The notes under the pieces: model-generated
Told to the model about the DNA's origin: nothing
The model's input: only the letters and a program-made list of their open reading frames with translations
Databases searched by the model: none
Part shown: positions 25,435-33,552 of the stretch, piece by piece
Position numbering within the stretch: the first letter of the stretch is position 1
How the letters are laid out: each line of letters begins with the position of its first letter
Translations under genes and position numbers: made by a program
Assembly: GCA_002364215.1 (NCBI GenBank)
Contig: DEXQ01000003.1
Coordinates: 167,572 to 231,571, forward strand
Length of the DNA stretch: 64,000 nucleotides
Source of the DNA: Aequorivita sp. UBA3180
GTDB taxonomy: Bacteria > Bacteroidota > Bacteroidia > Flavobacteriales > Flavobacteriaceae
Direction of reading: 5' to 3'

Positions 25435-26784
25435 TTAATTTTCAACCAACGAAACAAACTGTTTCAGCTTCCCGCTCGCCGTCCTGTCCAACTGTGTTTT
25501 TCTATGGAATGTAAATTTCAATTCCGGCTCTAAAAATTGGACAATGGTTTTTGAGATAAAACTTTTCTTTTCTTCGGTCAGTTCGGTTTTGCTTACATAA
25601 TTTATTTCAAAAGTATCAATCTTTGTTTGAATCACTTTAAACTCCTGAATATTCCCGCTCTCCTCCATTATCTTTTTGGTGATCACATAAAAAGTCATTC
25701 CCGCCGCTTTCTTTCCACTGGGAAGTGTCGCAAAATCATTTGTTCTTCCAACCAGCGTTTTTAGAATTGGTTTTTTAAACGTACTTTTTTCGCTTAGCGC
25801 CCCGTAATCACCAATTTCATAACGAATAAACGGATGTGCCTTGTTATGCAAAGAAGTTATTACAATTCGCCCTTCTTCACCCAAAGGAAGCGGTTTATCG
25901 GCTTCGTCCAAAATCTCCACAAAAAGCGTTTTGGAATCCACTTCCCATTCGCCGTGAGGGTTGGTAAAGGCAATCACACCCGCTTCCGAGCAGCCGTACT
26001 CATTCACAATTGGAACGCCCAACTGGCTTTCAAGCAAAATTTTATCATCCTCAAAAAGCATTTCGGATGTAACGATACACACCTTCAGCGTTGGACAGAC
26101 ATTTTTTAAGATTATGTTCTTTTCCTTCAAGTATTTCGCAAAGAGCACAATGCTACTGGTATAGCCGTTAATGTACTCAAATGGCTTTTGTTTATAGACT
26201 TTCAACATTTCATCGAGTGCCTTTTCTGAAAGGTCATTTATTGAAAACCGATGCCGATGTGCTAAAAAATCCTTTACGCGTACCGTTTTATTTTTAACAG
26301 TATCCAAAGGAATTCCGTAATAACGGGCTTGCAACGAACTATTAAAATCTATGCCGTGCCGCCCAAATCGCTCCATATGGTATGCCCAGGTCATGGCGTG
26401 GCTGTATTTATTTTTTGCAAAGCGAATGGGGTTGCCGCTGGAACCCGAGGTTTTGTTTGTGTAGCAATTTTTTTCCGAAAAGTCTTTTGAAAGTCGCTCC
26501 TTCAGCGGAATTTGATAATCTGCTTTTTTCAAAATTGGAAGTGTTTCCCAAGTTGAAAAATCGCCCTTCACCTTCTGGCGATAAAAAGGGTTGTTTTTTA
26601 AATGATAGGTTACAATTTCGGCCCTTTTCGCTTTCAAAAATGCTTCGTAGCCTGCTTCTTTTATTCCAGAAATTTGATGCAATTCCTCCTTCGCCCCTTT
26701 TATAGGGAAACGTTTCAGAAAAAGGGAAATATCGAATAGTCTCAAAAGATGTTTTTCAATTAAGTTGAAACCAAAAAATTTCAC
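25435..26784 (-). CDS. Phenylacetate-CoA ligase/CapK-like adenylate-forming protein
   Basis: The 449-residue protein belongs to the PaaK/CapK/F390-synthetase family of adenylating enzymes. NKTSGSSGNPIRF near residue 108 is the phosphate-binding P-loop, NEYGCSEAGVIAF near 236 the second core motif, and HPFIRYEIGDYG near 315 the hinge region. CapK-type members occur in capsule loci with unknown acceptors; a role in modifying the glycan with an acyl or amino-acid group is possible. It is the first gene of the minus-strand unit and is divergent from purD. Confidence 0.8.
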   Translation of the reverse strand: MKFFGFNLIEKHLLRLFDISLFLKRFPIKGAKEELHQISGIKEAGYEAFLKAKRAEIVTYHLKNNPFYRQKVKGDFSTWETLPILKKADYQIPLKERLSKDFSEKNCYTNKTSGSSGNPIRFAKNKYSHAMTWAYHMERFGRHGIDFNSSLQARYYGIPLDTVKNKTVRVKDFLAHRHRFSINDLSEKALDEMLKVYKQKPFEYINGYTSSIVLFAKYLKEKNIILKNVCPTLKVCIVTSEMLFEDDKILLESQLGVPIVNEYGCSEAGVIAFTNPHGEWEVDSKTLFVEILDEADKPLPLGEEGRIVITSLHNKAHPFIRYEIGDYGALSEKSTFKKPILKTLVGRTNDFATLPSGKKAAGMTFYVITKKIMEESGNIQEFKVIQTKIDTFEINYVSKTELTEEKKSFISKTIVQFLEPELKFTFHRKTQLDRTASGKLKQFVSLVEN

Positions 26785-26832
26785 AAAGCCAAATTCGCTT
26801 CAAATAAATTAGCGGTTCAAGGTACAAACAAT

Positions 26833-26840
26833 TATTTTTG
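26833..26840 (+). promoter_or_regulatory. -7 like box (TATTTTTG) before purD
   Basis: TATTTTTG fits TAnnTTTG and ends 24 bp before the purD ATG at 26865. I see no good -33 TTTG. The 80-bp space between the divergent CapK-like gene and purD contains nothing else notable. Confidence 0.4.
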
Positions 26841-26864
26841 ACACCGAAACAAAACATCTCAATT

Positions 26865-28136
26865 ATGAATATTCTCATCCTTGGTTCCGGTGGCCGCGAA
26901 CATACTTTTGCATATAAAATTGCACAGAGCAACCGCTGCGAAAAACTTTTCGTAGCCCCCGGAAATGCGGGAACTGCTTCTATAGCAACAAATGTAGATT
27001 TAAAAGTAACCGATTTTGAAGGGGTGAAAAAATGCGTTGTTGAAAATAATATTGAAATGGTTGTAGTGGGCCCCGAAGATCCTTTGGTACACGGAATAGC
27101 CGATTATTTTGCCGAAACCGCGGAATTGAAAAATGTAATGCTCATAGGTCCCTCAAAACGCGGTGCTTTGCTGGAAGGCAGCAAACAGCGCGCTAAGGAA
27201 TTTATGATGCAGCACAACATCCCCACGGCAGCCTATGAGAGTTTTACTGTGGAATCACTGGAAGCTGGAAAAGCATTTTTGGAAAATTTGAATCCGCCCT
27301 ACGTTTTAAAAGCAGACGGATTGGCCGCTGGAAAAGGAGTTTTGATTTTAAAGGATTTAAGCGAAGCCAAACAGGAGCTCGAAAATATGCTTACGCACAG
27401 CAAGTTTGGCGAAGCGAGTTCCAAAGTGGTAATCGAGGAATTTTTGGACGGAATTGAACTCAGTGTTTTTGTACTTACCGATGGAAAAAACTACAAAATC
27501 CTTCCCACTGCAAAAGATTACAAACGCATAGGTGAAGGCGACACTGGTTTAAATACCGGTGGAATGGGCGCCGTTTCCCCAGTACCGTTTGCAGATGAGA
27601 TTTTAATGAAAAAAATTGAAGACAGAATAGTTAAACCAACGGTGAACGGCCTTTCGGAAGAAAAGATAGACTACAAAGGCTTTGTGTTCATTGGCTTGAT
27701 AAAAGTGGATAACGAACCCTACGTGATAGAATACAACGTGCGGATGGGCGATCCCGAAACCGAGGTTGTTTTGCCACGTATAAAAACCGATTTGGTTGAT
27801 TTATTGGAAGCTACCTACCGTCAAAACTTGGGCAATTTCAACATTGAAATTGACGGTCGGGCCGCAACTACCGTCATGCTGGTTTCCGGAGGCTATCCCG
27901 AAGCTTACGAAAAAGGAAAGGAAATCTCAGGTTTGGAAAATGTGGAGGATTCCATTGTATTTCACGCCGGCACAAAGCTTGAAAACGATAAAATTCTTAC
28001 CAATGGCGGACGTGTTTTGGCTATAACTTCCTTGGATGATGATTTCAGAAAGGCGCTAAAAAAATCCTATCAAAATATAGAAAAACTATCTTTTGACAGG
28101 ATGCAATATCGTAGTGATATAGGTTTTGACCTATAA
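26865..28136 (+). CDS. purD: Phosphoribosylamine-glycine ligase (GAR synthetase)
   Basis: Joins phosphoribosylamine and glycine with ATP in de novo purine synthesis. The 423-residue ATP-grasp protein begins MNILILGSGGREHTFAYK, has VVGPEDPLVHGIAD near 75, LKADGLAAGKGV near 145, EEFLDGIELSVF near 185 and GLNTGGMGAVSPVPF near 225. Length is normal. The ATG at 26865 is chosen; the TTG 27 bp upstream falls on the promoter-like box. It is not part of the sugar operon. Confidence 0.95.
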   Translation: MNILILGSGGREHTFAYKIAQSNRCEKLFVAPGNAGTASIATNVDLKVTDFEGVKKCVVENNIEMVVVGPEDPLVHGIADYFAETAELKNVMLIGPSKRGALLEGSKQRAKEFMMQHNIPTAAYESFTVESLEAGKAFLENLNPPYVLKADGLAAGKGVLILKDLSEAKQELENMLTHSKFGEASSKVVIEEFLDGIELSVFVLTDGKNYKILPTAKDYKRIGEGDTGLNTGGMGAVSPVPFADEILMKKIEDRIVKPTVNGLSEEKIDYKGFVFIGLIKVDNEPYVIEYNVRMGDPETEVVLPRIKTDLVDLLEATYRQNLGNFNIEIDGRAATTVMLVSGGYPEAYEKGKEISGLENVEDSIVFHAGTKLENDKILTNGGRVLAITSLDDDFRKALKKSYQNIEKLSFDRMQYRSDIGFDL

Positions 28137-28141
28137 TTAAA

Positions 28142-28369
28142 TTACGGATTTTCGTCGTACGTATATGTAATTTCAGTGTTCTCGTTAAAGTCGCGAAGTT
28201 TACCCAACCAATATATGAAGGCCGCAGCTCCAATCAACAAAAATATCCACGAAAAAATATTGGCAAGCCACCAGCTGTCAAGCTCAAGCTTCATCAATGC
28301 ATCGTAAGGGATAAAAAGAAAATCTTCAAAAAGGGAAGCTATTCCTTCCCAAAAACCTTTCCAAGTCAT
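28142..28369 (-). CDS. DUF6341-like small membrane protein
   Basis: A 75-residue protein with one clear transmembrane segment in its second half (about residues 35-55, IFSWIFLLIGAAAFIYWLG) after an amphipathic Trp/Phe-rich N-terminus. It matches a small Flavobacteriaceae family that I recall as DUF6341, typically located beside purD and a DUF6427 gene. No function is known. Start at 28369 places MTWKGFWEG first and leaves a promoter-like box upstream. It is divergent from the next gene and convergent with purD, with only 5 bp between the stops. Confidence 0.65.
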   Translation of the reverse strand: MTWKGFWEGIASLFEDFLFIPYDALMKLELDSWWLANIFSWIFLLIGAAAFIYWLGKLRDFNENTEITYTYDENP

Positions 28370-28387
28370 ATCTTTAATCTTTAGATG

Positions 28388-28420
28388 GCAAAAATATAAA
28401 ATTACCCCGTATGCTGACAA
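28388..28420 (-). promoter_or_regulatory. Probable promoter for the DUF6341-like gene
   Basis: On the minus strand TTG (28418-28420) is followed after 21 bp by TATTTTTGC (28388-28396), a good -33/-7 pair for Bacteroidota. The -7 box ends 18 bp before the start codon at 28369. The -33 element lies inside the first codons of the divergent gene. Confidence 0.5.
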
Positions 28421-29364
28421 GCTTTTTTGGAAAATCTAACCCGATAAATTATTTAATCCTCGGGGTTTTTATTGTAGCAGGCTATTTATTGGGGTCAATT
28501 TCGCACAGTGAAATTTTTTTAACCCCTTCTTTATTGCTTACACACGCCATCTTTATAATAATTAGTGTGTTGAGTATGTTGCTGTTGGATTTCATAATCC
28601 GGAAAAACCATCTTACCAGCAACAATACCTATGCTATATTTTTCTTCACCTGTTTTCTGATAATGTTGCCCGTTATTTTTCTTCAGCATAAAATAATTTT
28701 AGCAAATGCTTTTCTATTATTGGCACTGCGTCGACTTATGAGTTTACGGAGCGATAAGAATTCAGAAAAAAAAATTCTGGATGCAAGTATTTGGATTACT
28801 CTAGCTTCCCTGTTCTATTTTTGGAGTATTTTACTCTTTATCCCACTGTGGATTGCCGTAGTGCAAAAACCCAATTCAAATTACAAACAAATGCTGGTTC
28901 CCTTTACGGGTTTTTTGGCAGTATTGGTAATTAATACCGCATACCAATTGCTGGTAAACAATACTTTTTCTTGGTTTATGAATTGGAGAGATGTGGTGGG
29001 TTTTGACTTTTCTGCCTATAATTCTGCGTCTATTTTAGTTCCTGTAACCATCATTTTAGCCTTTTACATTTGGACTGCAATCTACCGGATTTTAAAAATC
29101 TCAAAACTTTCCTTAAAAGAAAGGCCCAATCATCTTTTACTATTGTACGTTAGTATAACAACCTTTTTTATAGCGTTGGGAGCTCCCGAAAAAACAGGTT
29201 CGGAATTGCTTTTTATAATGGCGCCGATTGCAATTATAAGCGCTAATTATATTGAAAGTTCAGAAAAGGAACATTATCGCGAAAAAGATATTGCCGAATT
29301 TTGGTTTAAGGAAATTATGCTTTGGCTAATTTTAATATTGCCATTTGTTTTTCTCTTGTTATGA
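28411..29364 (+). CDS. DUF6427-like multi-pass membrane protein
   Basis: A 317-residue hydrophobic protein with about eight to ten helices, including GVFIVAGYLLGSI near residue 20 and a final helix LWLILILPFVFLLL. It matches a Bacteroidota family that I recall as DUF6427, often next to purD and DUF6341. No catalytic residues are visible and function is unknown. Its TGA overlaps the ATG of the next gene (ATGA, 29361-29364), so the restriction-like gene downstream may be translated by coupling with it. Confidence 0.65.
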   Translation: MLTSFFGKSNPINYLILGVFIVAGYLLGSISHSEIFLTPSLLLTHAIFIIISVLSMLLLDFIIRKNHLTSNNTYAIFFFTCFLIMLPVIFLQHKIILANAFLLLALRRLMSLRSDKNSEKKILDASIWITLASLFYFWSILLFIPLWIAVVQKPNSNYKQMLVPFTGFLAVLVINTAYQLLVNNTFSWFMNWRDVVGFDFSAYNSASILVPVTIILAFYIWTAIYRILKISKLSLKERPNHLLLLYVSITTFFIALGAPEKTGSELLFIMAPIAIISANYIESSEKEHYREKDIAEFWFKEIMLWLILILPFVFLLL

Positions 29365-30002
29365 CTTTGATACTTGAAAATATTGAAAAGGAACTTAAGC
29401 GCAGACACCAATATTCCTATAAATGGTTTCGGAAGCAGAATGATACGTGGGACAATTATACAAACTTCATCTACCAAACCTCCAGTTGGGACACACTTAT
29501 TCGGAAGCTTGCAATTTTGGTGGAAATGCATGATTTTGACAAACAGCAAGTCTTTCAGTATGCCGCCAACCGTTGGTACAATTTCTGGAGCGCGCAGGCG
29601 GTGGAGCAGATATTTACTGAGATAGAAGGTATCGACCCTATTCCGGAAGCAAAAGATTCCGAAAAGGATTTTTACCTCTTCGGTATTCCCTTTGACCATA
29701 AAACCTCGGTCTTTCCGAAACAATTCAACCAAACCTTTGAATATGCCCAAACCCACAAAGCCGAACTGATTGAATGGCTCTACAAAAATCAAAGCACCCA
29801 GAAACGGCATCATTTCAAAAACCGTCTTTTTATTGTGGTTTATGCTGAAAATGGCGAACATTGGAAATTGAAGGCTGAAATCGGTTTGCTAAAAAATGCT
29901 ATTCAAAAATATATAGCGACTTTCAGGCCGGAGCAGTTGCAATCATTTACTTTTGTTGCCGGACAGCAAACTTTAACCGATATTATCTGGGTTTCCAAAT
30001 GA
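29361..30002 (+). CDS. Putative type II restriction endonuclease (PD-(D/E)XK-like)
   Basis: A 213-residue soluble protein without a family I can name. A plausible nuclease core is D103 followed by D112-H113-K114 in DFYLFGIPFDHKTSVFP, matching the D...(D/E)xK pattern, preceded by a helical NRWYNFWSAQAVEQIF with E82. It lies upstream of a D12-class adenine methylase, and its stop overlaps the ATG of a 5' remnant of that methylase gene, so the two genes were once directly coupled. The role as the restriction partner is inferred from context plus motif. The start at 29361 gives an ATGA junction with the preceding gene. Confidence 0.55.
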   Translation: MTLILENIEKELKRRHQYSYKWFRKQNDTWDNYTNFIYQTSSWDTLIRKLAILVEMHDFDKQQVFQYAANRWYNFWSAQAVEQIFTEIEGIDPIPEAKDSEKDFYLFGIPFDHKTSVFPKQFNQTFEYAQTHKAELIEWLYKNQSTQKRHHFKNRLFIVVYAENGEHWKLKAEIGLLKNAIQKYIATFRPEQLQSFTFVAGQQTLTDIIWVSK

Positions 30003-30067
30003 ATTACATAGGCTCCAAACACAAACTCTCCAATTTCATTTTTGAAAATTTAAAGCACTCTTTTTAA
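29999..30067 (+). pseudogene. 5' remnant of the adenine methylase gene
   Basis: ATG 29999 opens a 22-codon frame starting MNYIGSKHKLSNFIFE, nearly identical to the methylase N-terminus at 30786 (MNYIGSKHKLSKFIFE), and ends at the TAA of 30065-30067. Identity at the DNA level covers 29999-30047 (47 of 49 bases) and then stops abruptly. It overlaps the stop of the endonuclease gene (ATGA), which is where the intact methylase start would originally have been. It is most likely debris from insertion of the toxin-antitoxin genes. Confidence 0.8.
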
Positions 30068-30073
30068 ACCAGA

Positions 30074-30100
30074 TTGGCAACAAGAATTTCACTATCTTTG
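30074..30100 (+). promoter_or_regulatory. Probable promoter of the toxin-antitoxin genes
   Basis: TTG at 30074-30076, a 16-bp spacer, then TATCTTTG at 30093-30100. The -7 box ends 4 bp before the antitoxin ATG at 30105, so the transcript would be near-leaderless. It begins just after the end of the methylase remnant. Confidence 0.5.
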
Positions 30101-30104
30101 AAAT

Positions 30105-30332
30105 ATGAAAACATTATCCTTAAACATACCTGACGGTCTTGATATAGGGCCAAGCGAACTTGCAATATTTGTGGCATCTCGCCTTTATGAAAATGGTAAG
30201 TTGTCATTGGGCCAGGCAGCTGAAATGGCAGGCCTAACAAAACGTACTTTTATCGAGCTTTTGGGTCGTTATAATGTTTCCGTCTTCAATTATCCCGCTT
30301 CAGATTTAGCAAAGGATGTTGCCAATGCCTAA
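30105..30332 (+). CDS. UPF0175-family antitoxin
   Basis: A 75-residue protein with LSLGQAAEMAGLTKRTFIELLGRYNVSVFNY, the conserved helix-turn-helix-like core of the UPF0175 family, which is regularly encoded just before DUF3368 PIN-like proteins. It would bind and neutralise the toxin and probably repress its own promoter. Its last 8 bp overlap the toxin gene start at 30325. With the toxin it forms a module lying between the restriction and methylase genes. Confidence 0.8.
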   Translation: MKTLSLNIPDGLDIGPSELAIFVASRLYENGKLSLGQAAEMAGLTKRTFIELLGRYNVSVFNYPASDLAKDVANA

Positions 30333-30786
30333 AACTATTATTTCCGATACCAGCTGTTTTATTATACTTACAAACATTGGGGAATTGGATATTTTGCAGA
30401 AAGTTTATGGGGAAGTAATAACAACACCTGAAGTGGCGTCAGAATTCGGAGAGCCACTGCCAGCATGGGTAATTATAAAATCGGCAACAGACTACTATCG
30501 TCAGGCTATTTTAGAAGTTCAAATAGACAAGGGCGAATCCAGTGCAATAGCTTTAGCTTTGGAAATTGAAAACAGCACAGTTATTTTAGATGACCTAAAG
30601 GCTAGAAAAATGGCTGAACATTTGGGAATATCCTACACTGGAACTATTGGAGTAGTAGTAAAAGCAAAACTGAAGGGGGTAATTCCTTCACTAAAACCAA
30701 TTTTGCAAAAATTAAAGCAAACAGATTTCCGAATTTCTCTTGAACTTGAAACGGAAGCTCTTAGCCAAGCAAAAGAACTGCCTTAA
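30325..30786 (+). CDS. DUF3368 PIN-like toxin
   Basis: A 153-residue protein starting MPKTIISDTSCFIIL, in which the Asp of SDTS is the first PIN-domain acid. DKGESSAIALALE (about residues 70-82) and VILDDLKARKMAEHLG (about 89-104) supply the others. PIN proteins are usually Mg-dependent ribonucleases; DUF3368 members are generally listed as toxins paired with UPF0175. ATG 30325 is preferred over 30316 because the conserved strand begins there. Its TAA overlaps the methylase ATG by one base (TAATG). Confidence 0.8.
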   Translation: MPKTIISDTSCFIILTNIGELDILQKVYGEVITTPEVASEFGEPLPAWVIIKSATDYYRQAILEVQIDKGESSAIALALEIENSTVILDDLKARKMAEHLGISYTGTIGVVVKAKLKGVIPSLKPILQKLKQTDFRISLELETEALSQAKELP

Positions 30787-30834
30787 TGAACTACATAGGC
30801 TCCAAACACAAACTCTCCAAATTCATTTTTGAAA
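30786..30834 (+). repeat. 49-bp direct repeat, second copy (first copy 29999-30047)
   Basis: The first 49 bases of the methylase gene are repeated 787 bp upstream with two mismatches (positions 6 and 36 of the unit). The copies flank the toxin-antitoxin module and one intergenic promoter. Beyond base 49 the two sequences diverge completely. Confidence 0.9.
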
Positions 30835-31784
30835 CAGTTACCGAAACCTGCGGAAATGATCTTTCGCAAAAAACATTTTGCGACCTTTTTGCAGGAACTG
30901 GAATCGTTGGCCGAAACTTTAAACCTCACGTAAAACAGGTAATCGCCAATGATGTGGAGTATTACAGTTTTGTACTGAACCGAAACTACATCGGCAATCA
31001 TATTTCTTTTGAATACGAAGAATTCATTAATGAATTGAACGCTTTAAAAGGCAAAAAAGGCTTTATTTTTGAAAATTATTCCGAAGGAGGAAAAGCTGGC
31101 CGAAATTATTTCACATCAGAAAATGGGCAGAAAATTGATGCAGTCCGAATTCAAATTGAGGAATGGAAAAAAACCTCTCAAATATCCGAAAACAAGTTTT
31201 TCTTTCTGCTTGCTTCATTATTGGAAAGCGCCGATAAAGTTGCAAATACTGCTTCGGTTTACGGTGCGTATTTGAAACACATAAAAACTTCCGCAGCAAA
31301 AAGTCTTGTTATTAAACCTGCAGTTTTTCAGCAAACAACAAACTCACATCAAGTTTTTCAGCAGGACAGCAATGAGCTTATAAAGAAAATTGAAGGCGAT
31401 ATCCTCTATTTGGATCCGCCATACAATGCCCGTCAATACGGCGCCAACTATCATTTGCTGAATACTATCGCAAAATATGATACCTTTGTACCCAAGGGCA
31501 AAACCGGCCTGCGCGATTACTATAAAAGCGATTGGTGCAGAACCGGAGAAGTCCTTAAAAGTTTTGAGGAATTGATTGAAAATGCACAGTTTCCCTATAT
31601 TTTCCTAAGTTACAACAACGAAGGATTAATGAGTCAAAAGGAAGTGCAAACGGTGATGGAACGCTTCGGAAAATATACTTTGAAAACCAAAAAATACCAA
31701 CGTTTCAAAGCAGATAAAACCGAAAACCGAAACCACAAAGCTTCAAAAACTTTTGAATATTTACACATTTTAGAAAAATCATGA
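30786..31784 (+). CDS. D12-class DNA adenine N6-methyltransferase
   Basis: Methylates adenine in a specific DNA site using S-adenosylmethionine. The 332-residue protein starts MNYIGSKHKLSKFI (the family's N-terminal YIGSK motif), has FCDLFAGTGIVG near residue 36 as the SAM-binding motif I, and the catalytic D210-P211-P212-Y213. Length and order match Dam/D12 enzymes. It presumably protects host DNA from the endonuclease encoded upstream, from which it is now separated by a toxin-antitoxin pair; its ATG overlaps the toxin stop. The target sequence is unknown. Confidence 0.9.
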   Translation: MNYIGSKHKLSKFIFETVTETCGNDLSQKTFCDLFAGTGIVGRNFKPHVKQVIANDVEYYSFVLNRNYIGNHISFEYEEFINELNALKGKKGFIFENYSEGGKAGRNYFTSENGQKIDAVRIQIEEWKKTSQISENKFFFLLASLLESADKVANTASVYGAYLKHIKTSAAKSLVIKPAVFQQTTNSHQVFQQDSNELIKKIEGDILYLDPPYNARQYGANYHLLNTIAKYDTFVPKGKTGLRDYYKSDWCRTGEVLKSFEELIENAQFPYIFLSYNNEGLMSQKEVQTVMERFGKYTLKTKKYQRFKADKTENRNHKASKTFEYLHILEKS

Positions 31785-31810
31785 AATAGAAATTAACATC
31801 CCGATTTATT

Positions 31811-31834
31811 CCCCCTTTGAAGGGGGCTAGGGGG
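31811..31834. repeat. C-run/G-run/G-run palindromic element before the DUF4254 gene
   Basis: CCCCC (31811-31815), loop, GGGGG (31822-31826), CTA, GGGGG (31830-31834). The arrangement is the same as at 4631-4650 and 63721-63750. It lies 24 bp before the DUF4254 start. Confidence 0.65.
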
Positions 31835-31858
31835 ATGTTTTTTCATAAAAATAAAACT

Positions 31859-32467
31859 ATGTTCTCAGACAAAGCCAACAAAATCTTCGCAGAAGTTATA
31901 ACAAAGTACCACGAGGTGAATACCGTGGACCAACCTTTCAGCAATCCATACGATAAGGACAGTGATTTAATTGAACATCTACTATACCGCAAATGCTGGA
32001 TAGACACGGTCCAATGGCATTACGAAGACATTATCCGCGACCCGAATATTGACCCAGTGGGTGCCTTAAAGTTGAAGCGACAAATTGATGCCTCAAACCA
32101 GGACAGAACCGATATGGTTGAGTATATTGACAGTTATTTCCTCGAAAAATTCAATGATGTAAAAGTGAATGACAACGCGACAATCAATACCGAAAGTCCG
32201 GCATGGGGAATTGACCGCCTATCGATTTTGGCGCTGAAAATCTATCATATGAACGAAGAGGCAACCAGAACAGACGCTTCCCAAGAACATTTGATGGCCT
32301 GCAAAGCAAAGTTGAATATTCTGCTGGAACAACGTGTAGATTTGAGCACTGCCATCAACCAATTGCTGGACGATATTGCCCACGGCAGAAAGTACATGAA
32401 AGTTTACAAACAGATGAAAATGTACAATGACGAAGAGCTAAACCCAGTGCTTCGCGGTAAAAAATAA
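31859..32467 (+). CDS. DUF4254 protein
   Basis: A 202-residue, mostly helical, charged soluble protein (MFSDKANKIFAEVI at the start, LLYRKCWIDTVQWHYEDIIRD near 40, then NRxD/ID-rich helices). It fits the DUF4254 family of Bacteroidota, commonly encoded beside GT9 heptosyltransferase-like genes in LPS loci, as here. No function is known. The start at 31859 is chosen because an earlier in-frame start falls inside the palindromic repeat. Confidence 0.75.
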   Translation: MFSDKANKIFAEVITKYHEVNTVDQPFSNPYDKDSDLIEHLLYRKCWIDTVQWHYEDIIRDPNIDPVGALKLKRQIDASNQDRTDMVEYIDSYFLEKFNDVKVNDNATINTESPAWGIDRLSILALKIYHMNEEATRTDASQEHLMACKAKLNILLEQRVDLSTAINQLLDDIAHGRKYMKVYKQMKMYNDEELNPVLRGKK

Positions 32468-32476
32468 TATTATTTT

Positions 32477-32510
32477 AAACCTAACAGGTTTTCAAAACCT
32501 GTTAGGTTTT
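32477..32510 (+). terminator. Perfect 16-bp inverted repeat, terminator-like, after the DUF4254 gene
   Basis: Arms 32477-32492 and 32494-32509 pair perfectly about a single C, with the core AACCTAACAGG facing CCTGTTAGGTT. Only four to five T follow, so termination may be weak, and the GT9 start lies 11 bp after. The same palindrome with one changed base pair recurs at 44287-44322, so it is also a dispersed repeat. Confidence 0.6.
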
Positions 32511-32520
32511 TAGAAATAAA

Positions 32521-33552
32521 ATGCCAAAACCCACCCACATACTGGTAATCCGCCTCTCCGCCATGGGCGACGTGGCCATGACCGTTCCCGTACTTCGCGT
32601 TTTGGCGCAAACCTATCCCGAATTAAAAATCACGGTACTTTCCCGTCCCTTTTTCAAACCTTTTTTTGAAGAAATAACCAATCTCAATTTTTTGGAAGCC
32701 GATGTGTATGGCGAACACAAACGACTGGGATTGATTAAATTGGCAAACGAAGCCAAGGATCTGAAAATTGATGCCGTTGCAGATCTTCATAATGTGATCC
32801 GTTCCAAAATAATCACAAAATATTTAAAGTTTAAAGGAATTGAAACCGCAACAATCGATAAGGGCAGGGCTGAAAAGAAAGCCTTGATAGCTGCCAAAGG
32901 TGAAAATATTTCACAATTAAAGACTACCCACCAGCGCTATGCCGATGTTTTTGAAAAGCTCGGTTTTCCAGTGGATTTAAATGATTTTTCAGCCCCACCA
33001 CAAAAACGGTTGACCCCAAAACTCAATGGTCTTATTGGCGTAGAGCCAAAAAAGATCATTGGCATTGCGCCTTTTGCCGCTCATCAAAGTAAAATGTACC
33101 CTTTAGGTATGATGGCTGAGGTAATTCGCGAGCTAGATGAAACTGACAAATACCGAATCTTTCTTTTCGGCGGTGGAAAAAAAGAAATTGAACTTCTTAA
33201 AAAACTTGAAAACCCTTTCGCAAACGTTACCAGCGTTGCCGGAAAACTCACTTTTGAGGAAGAACTCGCCCTAATCTCAAATTTAGATCTAATGCTTTCC
33301 ATGGATAGCGGCAACGGCCATTTGGCAGCTATGTACGGTGTGCCAGTGGTTACACTTTGGGGCGTGACGCACCCTTTTGCGGGATTTGTCCCTTTTAATC
33401 AGCCGGAAAGCAATCAATTAATGGCTGACAGAAAAAAATATCCGTTAATTCCTACATCCATTTACGGCAATAAATATCCTCCCAATTATGAGTTAGTGAT
33501 AAATACGATACCACCTGAAACAGTGGTATCGAAAGTGGAAAAGGTTATATAG
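32521..33552 (+). CDS. GT9-family glycosyltransferase (heptosyltransferase-like)
   Basis: Transfers heptose or a related sugar to the LPS core at the inner face of the cytoplasmic membrane. The 343-residue GT-B protein begins ILVIRLSAMGDVAMTVPVLR (RLSxxGD motif with the catalytic Asp), has IGIAPFAAHQSKMYP near 178 and the donor-binding LDLMLSMDSGNGHLAAMYGVPVVTLWG near 255-280. These are clear ADP-heptose:LPS heptosyltransferase family motifs. The DUF4254 gene upstream is a frequent partner. Confidence 0.9.
   Translation: MPKPTHILVIRLSAMGDVAMTVPVLRVLAQTYPELKITVLSRPFFKPFFEEITNLNFLEADVYGEHKRLGLIKLANEAKDLKIDAVADLHNVIRSKIITKYLKFKGIETATIDKGRAEKKALIAAKGENISQLKTTHQRYADVFEKLGFPVDLNDFSAPPQKRLTPKLNGLIGVEPKKIIGIAPFAAHQSKMYPLGMMAEVIRELDETDKYRIFLFGGGKKEIELLKKLENPFANVTSVAGKLTFEEELALISNLDLMLSMDSGNGHLAAMYGVPVVTLWGVTHPFAGFVPFNQPESNQLMADRKKYPLIPTSIYGNKYPPNYELVINTIPPETVVSKVEKVI

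Noticed and set aside
29274..29861. 195-codon minus-strand frame
   Set aside because: It lies antisense to the endonuclease gene and the end of the DUF6427-like gene, and its product resembles no family.
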